Source: CBCOTE01 sp965112965 (GTDB lineage Bacteria; Desulfobacterota; Desulfovibrionia; Desulfovibrionales; Desulfovibrionaceae). From it: a stretch of 64,000 nt of DNA. Below the pieces are notes generated by a model that was not told the DNA's origin, made no database searches, and saw nothing but the letters and a program-made list of their open reading frames with translations. The position numbers and the translations under genes are program-made. Each line of letters begins with the position of its first letter. Position 1 is the stretch's first letter. This document shows positions 11,001 through 20,716 of the stretch, piece after piece. The DNA lies in the NCBI GenBank assembly GCA_965112965.1, contig CBCOTE010000023.1:1-64000 (forward strand), in the 5' to 3' direction.

Positions 11001-13893
11001 TTAGTCTAGGCAGTCGGCTGTCAGGTTGATGCTCACAGTTTTTTAGTAGAAAGATGTGAAAATCTTCTGGCCTTGAGGGCAGCCTGGGGAGCGTAGGATG
11101 TCGACCTTTGTCTTACATCTGCTTATGGCTTAGAATATGGATGTACTAAAGCATGGTGGACAAATTTTAGATAGGATAGCCCAGGCATAGAGCTAGCAAC
11201 ATTCTGAGGGTTGTCTTGGCCGGACTTTGCGGGGGAGACGCCTATAAGGCGTCTGATTGGCTAAAGAGTATGTCAGTAGCGGCCTGTTAGCCGCGACAAG
11301 TTTAGACCTTTAATCGATGTGTGACTAAGCAAATTCCACTGAGGTCGAGTCCTAGACGTTCGATCATTATGAGCAAGATTATTAATTGTGGCACCACGGC
11401 TGGGATATTGTATCTGCACCAGTAGAGGCGATTTTTTGGGTCAACTTGAATTTGTTTCGACAGTAGATTTTTTAAGGGCATATCGCTAAGAGGGAAAGCC
11501 GTTATAGCTCACGTGGTAAATTTGTTTTTTTAGGTAAGTTAGATAGTTAATCTACTAGAAGGCCATGAGTTTAAGTTACGTAGTTATCATCCTACCTATG
11601 AGGCGTGGTTGGGTGCTATAATTGTATGATACTTATATTGAAGAGCGGCAGAGAGAGTAATATTTTTTATTTTGTTGAATGCTGTATGTCGGAATGGTTA
11701 AATATTCATCGTACTGTCTTGAACGTGTGGCTTATATTAGAAATGTCAGGCGCTGGCACGGATATTATCAGCCCATATGACAACTTTTATTGTCCTCTAT
11801 GAGTCTAGTTAATACAGCTGATACGGAAATATTGGATGCAGTTAGCATAAACTGTAAAATTACCGTCTTTAGTCTAAATCATTTTTGGTCGGACAATAAG
11901 AGTTGTAGCGCTGAAGGTAGCATGGACTGTTCTATCGGTACTTTTGACCAGAAAAAAATTTGATTTGTTTTTTTCTTCATCTTTAAATATATAATAGTAA
12001 GGCGTTACCTTGATAGATATTTTTAGTTTTTTATAGTGACCTTATCTTTTTCTAAGTGATAGCGCTATTTTTTACATAAATAAGACCTTGACTATACAAA
12101 AATACTACGTTGTGTATAGACGTCCCGTAAAGTTAAGCTATATTAACAGACTTTCAGTATAGAGTTAATACCAGACAGATGGTGAACAATAAATGGCCAC
12201 GCAGTTCAAGGAAGAAATTCTAGATTCAAGTTTGAGGATTGGATTCTAGAATAAATAATTTAGAGCTGCGAGGAGTGTTTTGACTGGAGTCCTTTGGGCC
12301 ATATGATTGAGTATCGGCAGTGACCTGTGTGACGGCTACTAGCTAGTTAATATCCTGTTCCCGGTGAATAGCTCATATCATTGTTAATGCGGTTGCTTTT
12401 TGAGTTCCAGGCAGAATCAGCGCAGCTTGATTTTATTATCGATGAGACTGAAAAAATACAGCTGTCCTTGTTAGGTTGGCCAGATTCTTAATGTAGTAAA
12501 AAGCATTAGTTATTTTTTTTGCTATAAGTATAGGTATCATTGATATTCTTGAGTATGGCTAGGTATGGTTATTTTTTTTGTATAAATTAAGGTTTGTCCG
12601 GGTCGTCTACATGCAGATTACCGAGTCGGCCTTCAAGGGGGGGCGGGGAGATTGATTACATATCTTTATTTGGCAGGGGCATATCGGAGAGGAGGGCATG
12701 CCGATGCTCAATTAGGCAGCCCAACTTTAGCCTAGCGGCTACAGTTGAGACCATTATATAGATGGAGTCGTAGATGTTTAAAAGGCTTATAGTCTGGGCA
12801 TGCTCAGTTTTTTCACTAATACCTCAGGGTAAGGATCCCTGTTGATGTTGATACAACTAATGTTAGTGGCGTCGACCTTAAAAAAATGTAAAGTATCTGA
12901 GCATAGTATAGTAGGTGGTGACCCCAGTCACAGTCATCTAGTTATGTAGGACGCCGCGATCGTAATATCAGTCAGAAAGTTATACATCGGATATATCGGC
13001 GATCTGCGTCTTCTTTAAGTTTATGTCGAAGATTATGGGAAGCCCTGACAGGCGGTCGTAGCAGCCTTATTTCGTCTACAGTATGGTATTTTCAGCATTT
13101 TCTTTATGTAGGAAGTACAATATTTTGAGAGTGCAGTCCGTCGGGCTACTTTGGGGGCCGAATTTGGACAGTATAGTCGTTAGATGGCTGGCAGGAAAGC
13201 CACGAGTCTATTACAGTGGCCGTCTGGCCGTCATTCAGTCGGTGCCTGCCTAGTTTGGCTATCTAACGCAGCCTGGTATAAGGTGGTAGACTAATTTGAT
13301 TTTGTAGGACGGGTATTTTTTGGAATTAGGTGCAGATAACGGCTTCGACTAAGTCTCTGGGAGTCTTATTATGGATAAAGTCACGGGCGTTCCAACTATT
13401 TGAGAAATATACTAATTGATTTTTTTTGACCTGGTGGAGGATTGTTCCGGGCCAGCTGCTTCTGATCTAGGGGTATCCATCTATGGCTGACATGTTTTTT
13501 CAAGAAGGGCCTAGGAGTAATTCCGATGGGAGTGTTATTGCGCATCGTGCGTTGAATGCCCTTTAGTATAGTGTCTAGCCGTCAGAAATCGGTTGCAGTC
13601 CTCAGGGGTCTACTCCATCCCATGGGTAGGTTATATAGATCATGCATAAGACAGAAAAGCCGCTAGCTATAAGGCATAGTTGACTATTGATTCTACAAGC
13701 TGTTTTTTTAAATCTAGCGGTCCGTCAAGGATCTGAGGTTAGATCTATGACTGTGTTTGAGCTGGAGATATAGACGCATTAGATGTACATTGATCGAGTA
13801 AAAAAATATATGAACTATGCCATACCTGCAATGATCTCCAGTGGGGAGACGTCTTCTGGGACATCAATTATTGTAGATGCATGTGTCTTCCTA
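5036..13893. other. 8.9-kb gene desert
   Basis: I see no intact gene here. The + strand is rich in G and T, with frequent TAG and CTA and runs of 6-8 A or T every hundred bases or so; G runs lie at 8941-8948 and near 12637. Small open frames occur on both strands (for example + 8799-9095 and + 10799-11029), but none has a recognisable domain or a well-placed Shine-Dalgarno. AAAGGAGGTG near 10715 is not followed by a start codon. Degraded former genes are the likely content. Confidence 0.65.
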
Positions 13894-15387
13894 TTAGGTT
13901 GAGAACTTGGAAGAGCGGTGCCAAGCTAACGCCGCAGCCACGAAGCGAGGTGCCCATTCGGGCACGCCTAGGGCATGTAGATGGGTGTAGGCAGCAAAGG
14001 TATTGCGATGGATAAGTCCATCGCGTTGACCTAACATACCCGTTCCGCGGTTGAGGGTCAGGCTGAAAGTTAGGCCAGCTGTATTGCTGGTTAGGCAGCG
14101 AGAATAATGGAATTCGTGTCCGCAGAGTTGCATCCCAGTGGGAAAAAATGGGATGTCCGCTACTACCCGGGCCTTTACATAGCCCAAGCCCTGGGGCCGG
14201 GAGCAGAGTTCTGTTGCCACAGGAAATACACCAGCCATGGGGTAGCGTCGTTCCCCAGCTACAATGGTTTCGGCTAGGACCATAAACCCGCCACATTCGG
14301 CGTATATGGGCAATCCAGCTGCGGCTAAACTAGCCAGGTGACGACGGATAAATGTGTTATTGGCCAGTGTTTCGACATGAATCTCTGGGAATCCTCCGCC
14401 CAGATATAGTCCATCCAATGCCGGCCAGGCCGTAGATGTCAGTAGTGACACATCCACTAATTCCGCGCCGGCCCGGCGCAGTGCCTCCAGATTTTCTTCG
14501 TAATAAAACCACAGCGCTGCATCACGTACACAGCCAATACGCGGCCGGCTAACCTTAGCATCTAGAATTTCAATTACCGGATCGGGCCACAGCCGTAGAC
14601 CTTCGATAATCGGAGGTAGTGGGCCGGCTGCTGCCGCCGCCTGCCAGATGCCGGATAGATCCAGATGTGCTGTGGCTATGTCGGCTAGTCGGTCTAGAGT
14701 GGCCACAATATTAGCTGAGGACTGTTCCCGGATGGAGATCAGGCCCATGTGTCGTTCAGGGATAGGGTTGGGTGTTAGTTTAGGCAGCATTCCCAATACG
14801 GGTACGTCAGTGTAGGCGGATAGGCATTCGGCTAGCAAGGCTTGGTGTCGTTTTCCGGCAGTACGGTTGAGCACTACCCCGGCTAGCCTCAGATTAGGTT
14901 CAAAATATCGGCAACCTTGGACAATGGCTGCCACAGTACGAGTCATCTTGGTGGCATCCACTACCAGAAGCACTGGCGCGTTCAGGAGTCTGGCTACTTC
15001 GGCCGAAGAACAAGAACCAGTTAAGTCTTTGCCATCGAAAAGGCCGCGGTTGCCTTCGATCAGGACTAGTTGGGCCGTGTCAGCCGGAACAGTGTTAGCC
15101 ATACGGTCAGCCAGTAGTGGGGCTAGAAAATTAGGTGGCATAAGGAAGGGATCGAGATTCATTGAGGTGACGCCGGCGGCTAAGCCAAGCCAGGCGGCGT
15201 CGATATAGTCAGGTCCTTTTTTGAAGGGCTGTACAGCTAGGCCAAGGCGTCGGAAGGCGCCAACTAGACCTAAGCTGACTATGGTCTTGCCCACGCCACC
15301 TGAAAGGCCAACTATGACCAGACGCGGTAGCGTATTGGCAGGAGCTGGTAGCGGCAATGGCTGTGCAGCGGAATACGGTACGTTCAT
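13894..15387 (-). CDS. cobB: Cobyrinate a,c-diamide synthase family (DsrN-like siroheme amidase)
   Basis: This family uses ATP and glutamine to amidate tetrapyrrole carboxylates; the cobalamin-pathway member acts on the a and c side chains of cobyrinate. The 497-residue product has the N-terminal dethiobiotin-synthetase-like ATPase (GGVGKT at 30-35) and the C-terminal glutamine amidotransferase with its Cys in AECGG (C365) and the THLH end motif (H469, H471). It lies directly downstream of dsrABD. In sulfur bacteria the homologue DsrN is proposed to amidate siroheme for DsrAB, and no other cobalamin gene is nearby, so siroheme is the more likely substrate here (inference). MNVPYS is the only usable ATG; it has no good ribosome site and adds about 20 residues before the conserved core. 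A terminator separates it from dsrD, so expression may depend on read-through. Confidence 0.9.
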   Translation of the reverse strand: MNVPYSAAQPLPLPAPANTLPRLVIVGLSGGVGKTIVSLGLVGAFRRLGLAVQPFKKGPDYIDAAWLGLAAGVTSMNLDPFLMPPNFLAPLLADRMANTVPADTAQLVLIEGNRGLFDGKDLTGSCSSAEVARLLNAPVLLVVDATKMTRTVAAIVQGCRYFEPNLRLAGVVLNRTAGKRHQALLAECLSAYTDVPVLGMLPKLTPNPIPERHMGLISIREQSSANIVATLDRLADIATAHLDLSGIWQAAAAAGPLPPIIEGLRLWPDPVIEILDAKVSRPRIGCVRDAALWFYYEENLEALRRAGAELVDVSLLTSTAWPALDGLYLGGGFPEIHVETLANNTFIRRHLASLAAAGLPIYAECGGFMVLAETIVAGERRYPMAGVFPVATELCSRPQGLGYVKARVVADIPFFPTGMQLCGHEFHYSRCLTSNTAGLTFSLTLNRGTGMLGQRDGLIHRNTFAAYTHLHALGVPEWAPRFVAAALAWHRSSKFST

Positions 15388-15448
15388 GGTCCGGGCAGGC
15401 AGACAGCAAAAGTAGGAACGACATCAGGGTTAGGGAGTCCGAAATGGC

Positions 15449-15497
15449 AAAAAAAAGGTAAAAAGACGGGGGTAATTTTTATTAGATCCACCCCCGC
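15449..15497 (-). terminator. Rho-independent terminator after dsrABD
   Basis: On the minus strand a GC-rich stem (ACCCCCG at 15490-15496 with CGGGGGT at 15467-15473, extendable by a G-U pair) is followed by TCTTTTTACC and a run of eight T. It sits between dsrD and cobB and should end most dsr transcripts, giving DsrABD more product than CobB. Confidence 0.7.
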
Positions 15498-15531
15498 CTC
15501 TGTGAAAAAAATATTGGATATTACTTTGATT

Positions 15532-15771
15532 CTACTCGTTTTCTTCGACTACGTGCTGCTTACCGACGCCGGCTAGGCCGTACATAGTAGTTGAACCACT
15601 AGACCAAAATTCGAGCTTTTGCTCCTGTACTAATGCGGTGAGAATTTTTTTAACATCCATCTGTTTCATATCCGGAAAAAGATCAACAAAATCACTGAAA
15701 TAAAATTTTGTTTTATCCTTCTTATTAGCTAGAAATTCTAATATTTTAGCTTTGTTTTCTTCAATAATCAT
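15532..15771 (-). CDS. dsrD: Dissimilatory sulfite reductase D protein
   Basis: DsrD is a small winged-helix protein found with dsrAB in sulfate reducers that use the reductive pathway; it has been reported to stimulate DsrAB activity. The 79-residue product matches in length and motif (KFYFSDFVDLFPD around 22-34, then a basic recognition-helix region and a C-terminal Gly/Tyr hairpin). It follows dsrB by 83 bases and ends in TAG. The ribosome site is weak (CAGGA). Its presence supports a sulfate or sulfite reducer rather than a sulfur oxidiser, since oxidisers lack dsrD. Confidence 0.95.
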   Translation of the reverse strand: MIIEENKAKILEFLANKKDKTKFYFSDFVDLFPDMKQMDVKKILTALVQEQKLEFWSSGSTTMYGLAGVGKQHVVEENE

Positions 15772-15854
15772 AATATTTTCCTGTTCGATTTTTTTTTACC
15801 GGCGTGATTTAACAAACAGTTGCCACACGTTCGGTTACATCGAGGGGATATCAT

Positions 15855-17000
15855 CTAGAACTTGAACTGTGTACTCTGGCGCCAGGTGTGGTAAGCCGGA
15901 TCGCGGAAGTCGTCGATCAAGTGGTGAGTAAATTCGAGACCGGTCAGCTCAAAAAATTTTTCCCATCCGATGCGTTCAGCCCACTCACCGACGCGTTCGT
16001 ATTTCTTTGCGTTGGCCGAGTAGATTTCGATGATATGTTTGATGGTTTTGGCGAGAGTGGGCCACCGGGGCGGTTCGTTTGGGATAAAGGCTACGACGAC
16101 TTTGGCTAATTTAGGCATAGAGATACGGTTGGATACTTTTCCACCAACCATAATGACACAGCCGTCGACCTCGCCATCGGCCAATGGTAACGAGGGGCAC
16201 ATAGTGTAGCAGTTGCCGCAGTACATACAACGTTCGTTGTTTATCGCGACTGTGTTGACCTTTTTTTCGTCTATCTCAACCTTAGTCGGCTTAATGGCGC
16301 CCATCGGACAGGAAGCGACAGCCAACGGGATCTCGCAGACATTGTTGAGTATTTCGTGGTCGACCATTGGTGGACGGCGATGGATGCCGACGATACTGAT
16401 ATCAGAGGCATGTACGGCACCGCACATGTTTAGACAGCAGGCTAGGGCCAAACGGACTGGAGCCGGCAGCTTCATACTCTGGAAGTATTCGAAAACCTCA
16501 TCCATGACTGCCTTGACCGGGCCCGAGGCGTCGGTGGCGGGTGTATGGCAGTGGACCCAACCTTGGGTGTGGATCATATTGGAAACCGAGGCACCGGTGC
16601 CGCCGATGGGAAACTTATTGCTCCCACCAGCAAATTTGCGGCCCTTGATGTCCGTAATTAGAGACCTCATTGTGGCTTCGTCCTCGACCATGAATTCGAT
16701 ATTATTTCGGGTGGTCCAGCGCAGATAACCGCTGCAGTATTTATCGGCTATCTCGCAGGCCTCTCTGATTAAGGTGATGGACATGAGGCGAGCGGCTCCG
16801 ACACGTACGGTGTAACATTTTTCGCCGGTGTCGCTTACGTGTATCAGTACGCCGGGCTCGAGGATTTCGTGGTAGGCCCATTTACCTTTATTACGCTTGA
16901 TGACTGGCGGGTAGAATTCGTCATAATGCCGAGGGCCGATATCGGTAATACGGTTTTCCATCGGCTTGGTGGGATTATAGCCGGAAGAGATGAATGCCAT
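15855..17000 (-). CDS. dsrB: Dissimilatory sulfite reductase beta subunit
   Basis: DsrB carries the catalytic siroheme/[4Fe-4S] site of the cytoplasmic alpha2beta2 enzyme that reduces sulfite, forming the DsrC trisulfide and finally sulfide. In the 381-residue product the cluster ligands C151, C188, C189 and C193 are at the same positions as in Desulfovibrio vulgaris DsrB. The inserted ferredoxin domain has C231 and the CMYCGNCYTMC block (C258, C261, C264, C268). An AAGGAG Shine-Dalgarno precedes the ATG. It starts 30 bases after dsrA, so the two are co-transcribed. All active-site residues seen are intact, so the enzyme should be functional despite the decay around it. Confidence 0.98.
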   Translation of the reverse strand: MAFISSGYNPTKPMENRITDIGPRHYDEFYPPVIKRNKGKWAYHEILEPGVLIHVSDTGEKCYTVRVGAARLMSITLIREACEIADKYCSGYLRWTTRNNIEFMVEDEATMRSLITDIKGRKFAGGSNKFPIGGTGASVSNMIHTQGWVHCHTPATDASGPVKAVMDEVFEYFQSMKLPAPVRLALACCLNMCGAVHASDISIVGIHRRPPMVDHEILNNVCEIPLAVASCPMGAIKPTKVEIDEKKVNTVAINNERCMYCGNCYTMCPSLPLADGEVDGCVIMVGGKVSNRISMPKLAKVVVAFIPNEPPRWPTLAKTIKHIIEIYSANAKKYERVGEWAERIGWEKFFELTGLEFTHHLIDDFRDPAYHTWRQSTQFKF

Positions 17001-17030
17001 ATTTGTATCTCCTTCTGGGCTGCCGTAGCC

Positions 17031-18341
17031 TTAACGGGCGTGGCGCTTACGGTAAGCGTTGATATCGCGACTCCAGCCGCCGACTTCTTCTTTTTTGAAG
17101 AAGATATAAGGGTTAGAGCGAGGTTCGAGGACATGTTGTGGCTGGGCCTTGATGCCGGTGACTTCGAGCAGTTTTTGAAAGGAGAGTCGTCTTATAGTTT
17201 CGCCTATGCGCTCGCGATTTTTGCCTTCTTCCATCCACCAATCCCAGATTTTTTCGAGGAAATTTTTGATTTCGTCGTAGGGTTCATCGACCGGAACAAA
17301 AGGGACAAGCAGAGATCCAAGTTGAGCACCATCAAGGATAGGGGCTTTGGCGCCGAGTAAAATGGAGGCACCAGTTTCTTTGCCAATCTTCAAGGCGCGC
17401 GGCATGGCATTGATACAGTGCATACAGCGGGTACAATTTTTGTTGTCTATGGACAGCTTGGCGCCATCGTAGTTCATACACTGAGTGGGACATCGGCCAA
17501 CGACTTCGGTCATGATATCGAATTTGCCCCAATCGCGACCGTCGTGGGCGCCAGCGTTGGGCTTGAACTCACCGCCGATATAGGCCTTGACTGCGACCTG
17601 ATCGATGCGAATATCGTCCTTCCAGGTGCCGACGATGGCGAAGTCGGAGCGGGCGAGGGCACATACACAACTGTTGGGACAGCCATCGATCTTAATTTTA
17701 AACTTGTAAGGAAAAGCCGGACGGTGTAGTGCGTCCTGATAATCTTTAGTTAGGATGTGGCACATTTTCTGGGTGTCGAAGCAGGCGAATTCACAGCGTG
17801 AGGAGCCCAGGCAGTCAGCGGGAGTACGTAGGTTGCCACCTGAGCCACCAAGATCGGTATTCAGTTTATGGGTCAAATCGTAGAAGATTTCTTCCAGCTG
17901 TGGTGTGACGGTACCCAGTAGCACTAGGTCGCCGGTGGAACCGTGCATATTGGTTAGACCGGAGCCGCGCAGATCCCAGATATCCATGATGCCACGTAAA
18001 TATTCGGTCGTGTAGTATTTTCCTGCGGGCTGGTTGACTCGTACGGTGTGGAAATGAGCCACACCAGGAAATTGATCAGGTACATCACAATAACGACCGA
18101 TGACTCCACCACCATATCCGAATACACCTACGATACCACCGTGTTTCCAGTGAGTTTCTTTGTCTTTATAAGATAATTCAAGCACGCCTAAAAGGTCGTC
18201 AGGGCAATTTACGGCAGCCTGAAAGTCGATGCCGTCGGGATTTTTGACGCGGCGTTCCGCCTCCATTTTAATGTCGGACACGAAGCTGGGCCAGGGCCCG
18301 CTTTCAAGTTGGTCCAACATCGGGGTCGCATGTTTCACCAT
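17031..18341 (-). CDS. dsrA: Dissimilatory sulfite reductase alpha subunit
   Basis: DsrA pairs with DsrB; its siroheme site is structural in the known enzymes. I place the start at the ATG giving MVKHATPMLDQ, because GGAGGT lies eight bases upstream and homologues begin there. An in-frame GTG at 18356 overlaps that ribosome site and would add five spurious residues. The product has 436 residues. Numbered from the upstream GTG, the cluster ligands are C182, C188, C226 and C230, and the ferredoxin-domain ligands C289, C308, C311 and C314 (subtract five for the start used here). Their spacing agrees throughout with the Desulfovibrio vulgaris enzyme. First gene of the dsrABD unit, with a readable promoter 150 bases upstream. 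Confidence 0.98.
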   Translation of the reverse strand: MVKHATPMLDQLESGPWPSFVSDIKMEAERRVKNPDGIDFQAAVNCPDDLLGVLELSYKDKETHWKHGGIVGVFGYGGGVIGRYCDVPDQFPGVAHFHTVRVNQPAGKYYTTEYLRGIMDIWDLRGSGLTNMHGSTGDLVLLGTVTPQLEEIFYDLTHKLNTDLGGSGGNLRTPADCLGSSRCEFACFDTQKMCHILTKDYQDALHRPAFPYKFKIKIDGCPNSCVCALARSDFAIVGTWKDDIRIDQVAVKAYIGGEFKPNAGAHDGRDWGKFDIMTEVVGRCPTQCMNYDGAKLSIDNKNCTRCMHCINAMPRALKIGKETGASILLGAKAPILDGAQLGSLLVPFVPVDEPYDEIKNFLEKIWDWWMEEGKNRERIGETIRRLSFQKLLEVTGIKAQPQHVLEPRSNPYIFFKKEEVGGWSRDINAYRKRHAR

Positions 18342-18496
18342 TGCCCCTACCTCCACTGTTGGTTTGATGTTTATGACCTGAAGCGCATGATGAACAGCAA
18401 AATTCTTTAAAAAAATTAGTACTTCGTCTGAGATATTAAGCCAGTTAGTAATAACTGATATTAATATTTATTTTTTTTAACCTAATATTCGTGTTT

Positions 18497-18525
18497 ATAT
18501 TAAAAGGAATCTGTGGTCATGTCAA
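18497..18525 (-). promoter_or_regulatory. Sigma70-type promoter of dsrABD
   Basis: On the minus strand a perfect TTGACA (18525-18520) is followed after 17 bases by TAATAT (18502-18497, 4 of 6 consensus bases). Transcription would begin near 18490, leaving a 150-base A+T-rich leader before dsrA. Confidence 0.6.
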
Positions 18526-19180
18526 CTATAAATTACGGCTCCTATAATTCATGGTCAATGGACAGTAAAATTCTTTTGGGTTCGCCTAAAAGGCATTCTT
18601 TTGACGCATGGAGCGGGCAAATTGAAAGTCGGGGGATAAAAAGTTACTTCGAGAATGTTTTCCCTCCAGGCCTCTAGGTTGTACATGATTCGGGAGTAGC
18701 AGTCTTAGAGAGTATGCTGCATATATAGAAAAACGCATTCCGCTTTAGTTTAGTAGTTTTTTTTGTGGGACAAAAAAAGTAGAAAAATGGATGTAGTTGA
18801 GGTGGGTAGCGTGAACGCTGGCAGTAGTTTTTTAGTCCTGGATGACGGCTAAGTCTTTGGCCAGGTAGTTATTTTAGGTGTACTGTGACTATAGTCTATC
18901 GGGTGTAGCTCGTCATATCGATAGAGTAGAAAAATAGAATAAAAAAGGGCCTACCTCCGTTGTTAGTAGTCGCTAAACCTAAGAGGTATCAGAGCTCTCT
19001 TCTCTTCATAGATAAGGGCACGATCACATGGGCTGCGAGATGCTGCCTGAGTAACTTTTTTTTCCCTGTAATCGCGAAAGACCATGCTCATAATCATTGT
19101 AGATAGCTTAGGCTTCGATGTTTTGGATAGTTATGTAGCCACAGATAGCCAGGTTTTATACCACTCTGCACTACCATAAG
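18526..19180. other. Intergenic region between dsrA and nuoN
   Basis: About 650 bases upstream of the dsr promoter and downstream of nuoN. I see no gene and no clear terminator for the nuo transcript. Confidence 0.6.
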
Positions 19181-20626
19181 TTAAGGCAGTAGCTGATTGC
19201 CGGCGTGTAAGACGAAGTCGTAAATTGGGCCTGGCATAATGCCGATAAGGAGCAGAATAGTAGCCAAGGCGCCACCTAAAAGCAGGATCGGCATTGGGGT
19301 AGTGTTCGGGTACTGGATATCGGAGACTTTAGGATCTTCACCCTTGGTATAGGCGTGACGCACTATGCTTAGATAGTAGTAGAGGGAGATGGCTGTGTTG
19401 AGCACAGCTACTACAACTAGCCAATTGTAGCCATGATTCCAGGCCGCTGCCAAGAGGAAAAATTTAGCCATGAAGCCGGCCGTGGGAGGTAGGCCGAGAA
19501 GGGCAAAGGCAGACACAGCTAATATGAGGGCTAGGGCTGGATCACGTCGAAATAGTCCATCTAGGTCATTTATGGTTAAATTACGGCCGTCTGGGGCTAG
19601 TCGGCAAATGACCCAGAAGATAGTTTGGTTCATGAGCAAATATACTAGACTATAAAAGCTGGCACCAGCTAGTCCGAGTGGAGTACCGGTTATAAGGCCC
19701 AGCGTGATGTAGCCAGCATGGGCGATGCTAGAGTAGCCAAGTAGGCGCTTGAGGTCACGCTGGGCTAGGGCGCAAAGGTTGCCTAAGGTCATAGATAAAG
19801 CGCCGAAGATGGCGATAATTGTGGTTAATTCTTGGCCGGAGTGCAGCAGGGTGCCGAAACGTACTAGGGCCACAACGGCGCCTAGTTTGGGTAAGGTGGC
19901 AGCGAAGGTCGCGGTCTCGTTACTGGCGCCTTGATAGAGATCTGGGCACCAAAAGTGAAATGGGAATAGAGCAAGCTTGAAAAACATGCCACAGAGAAAT
20001 AGTCCTAGACCCAGAACGGCCATAGGCGAAGACGACCAATGCCATTGGAAGTGGGCCAGATCGGCAATGAAGCTAGAATGCCGGGTAGCCAAGACGTAAG
20101 AGTAGCCATAGAGGGCCAGAGCCGTAGCTAGAGCGCCGAAGAGGATATATTTGATTCCAGCCTCGGCGGCGTGTTTATCTTGGTGGGTCCGTAGTGGTAT
20201 GAGCACGTATAGGCTATATGAAGAGATCTCTAAGGCTACATACATGGTAACCATCTCCACAGCCGAGGCTAAGAGCATGAGGCCCCACGTTGAGAGAGCC
20301 AGAAAGAGTAAGTAGTCTGGACGTTGGTATTCTTCAACTTCAGTAGGCTTGGCGCTATTAAGTATCACGACAAAGAAGCCCAGAGCTATGGCGAGTTTAA
20401 AAAACTGGGATAAAGCGTCAATGCGGTAAGTACCGTAGAATAAGAGCCCGACGTTGGAGAGGCTGGCGAGGGCTATGATTACAATGCTGGCTGCGGCCAA
20501 GGGCAACCAGCTAGTCTTGGGGTAAGGCGCCACGTTCCCTTCCAAGGGCCTAAGACATTGGAGGAAGAGCAGGATGATGATCATCAGGAGGGCGCATTCG
20601 GGCAGCAGGATAGTGATTGCCTGCAC
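19181..20626 (-). CDS. nuoN: Complex I subunit N, antiporter-like
   Basis: NuoN is one of the proton-channel subunits in the membrane arm of complex I. The 481-residue product is almost entirely hydrophobic with about 14 predicted membrane helices. It carries the conserved proton-pathway motifs of the family, including the lysine-containing KLALFPFHFWCPDLY stretch. The start is a GTG behind GAGGAT. It is the last gene of the nuo cluster, 90 bases after nuoM. Confidence 0.94.
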   Translation of the reverse strand: MQAITILLPECALLMIIILLFLQCLRPLEGNVAPYPKTSWLPLAAASIVIIALASLSNVGLLFYGTYRIDALSQFFKLAIALGFFVVILNSAKPTEVEEYQRPDYLLFLALSTWGLMLLASAVEMVTMYVALEISSYSLYVLIPLRTHQDKHAAEAGIKYILFGALATALALYGYSYVLATRHSSFIADLAHFQWHWSSSPMAVLGLGLFLCGMFFKLALFPFHFWCPDLYQGASNETATFAATLPKLGAVVALVRFGTLLHSGQELTTIIAIFGALSMTLGNLCALAQRDLKRLLGYSSIAHAGYITLGLITGTPLGLAGASFYSLVYLLMNQTIFWVICRLAPDGRNLTINDLDGLFRRDPALALILAVSAFALLGLPPTAGFMAKFFLLAAAWNHGYNWLVVVAVLNTAISLYYYLSIVRHAYTKGEDPKVSDIQYPNTTPMPILLLGGALATILLLIGIMPGPIYDFVLHAGNQLLP

Positions 20627-20716
20627 GTTATCCTCTCATTTGGCTTATGGTCGTCGCAGTTTAGATTCTGGACAGCCTTAGGTAATATTTTGGTTCGACG
20701 TTATTGCGTATCAACC

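Noticed and set aside
11330..11370. T-arm-like GGTCGAGTCC and similar TTCGA words suggesting a tRNA.
   Set aside because: No matching acceptor, D-arm or anticodon stem around any of these sites.
15209..15424. Alternative frame at the 5' end of cobB beginning at 15424.
   Set aside because: It is out of frame with the conserved cobB core and shows no family motif.
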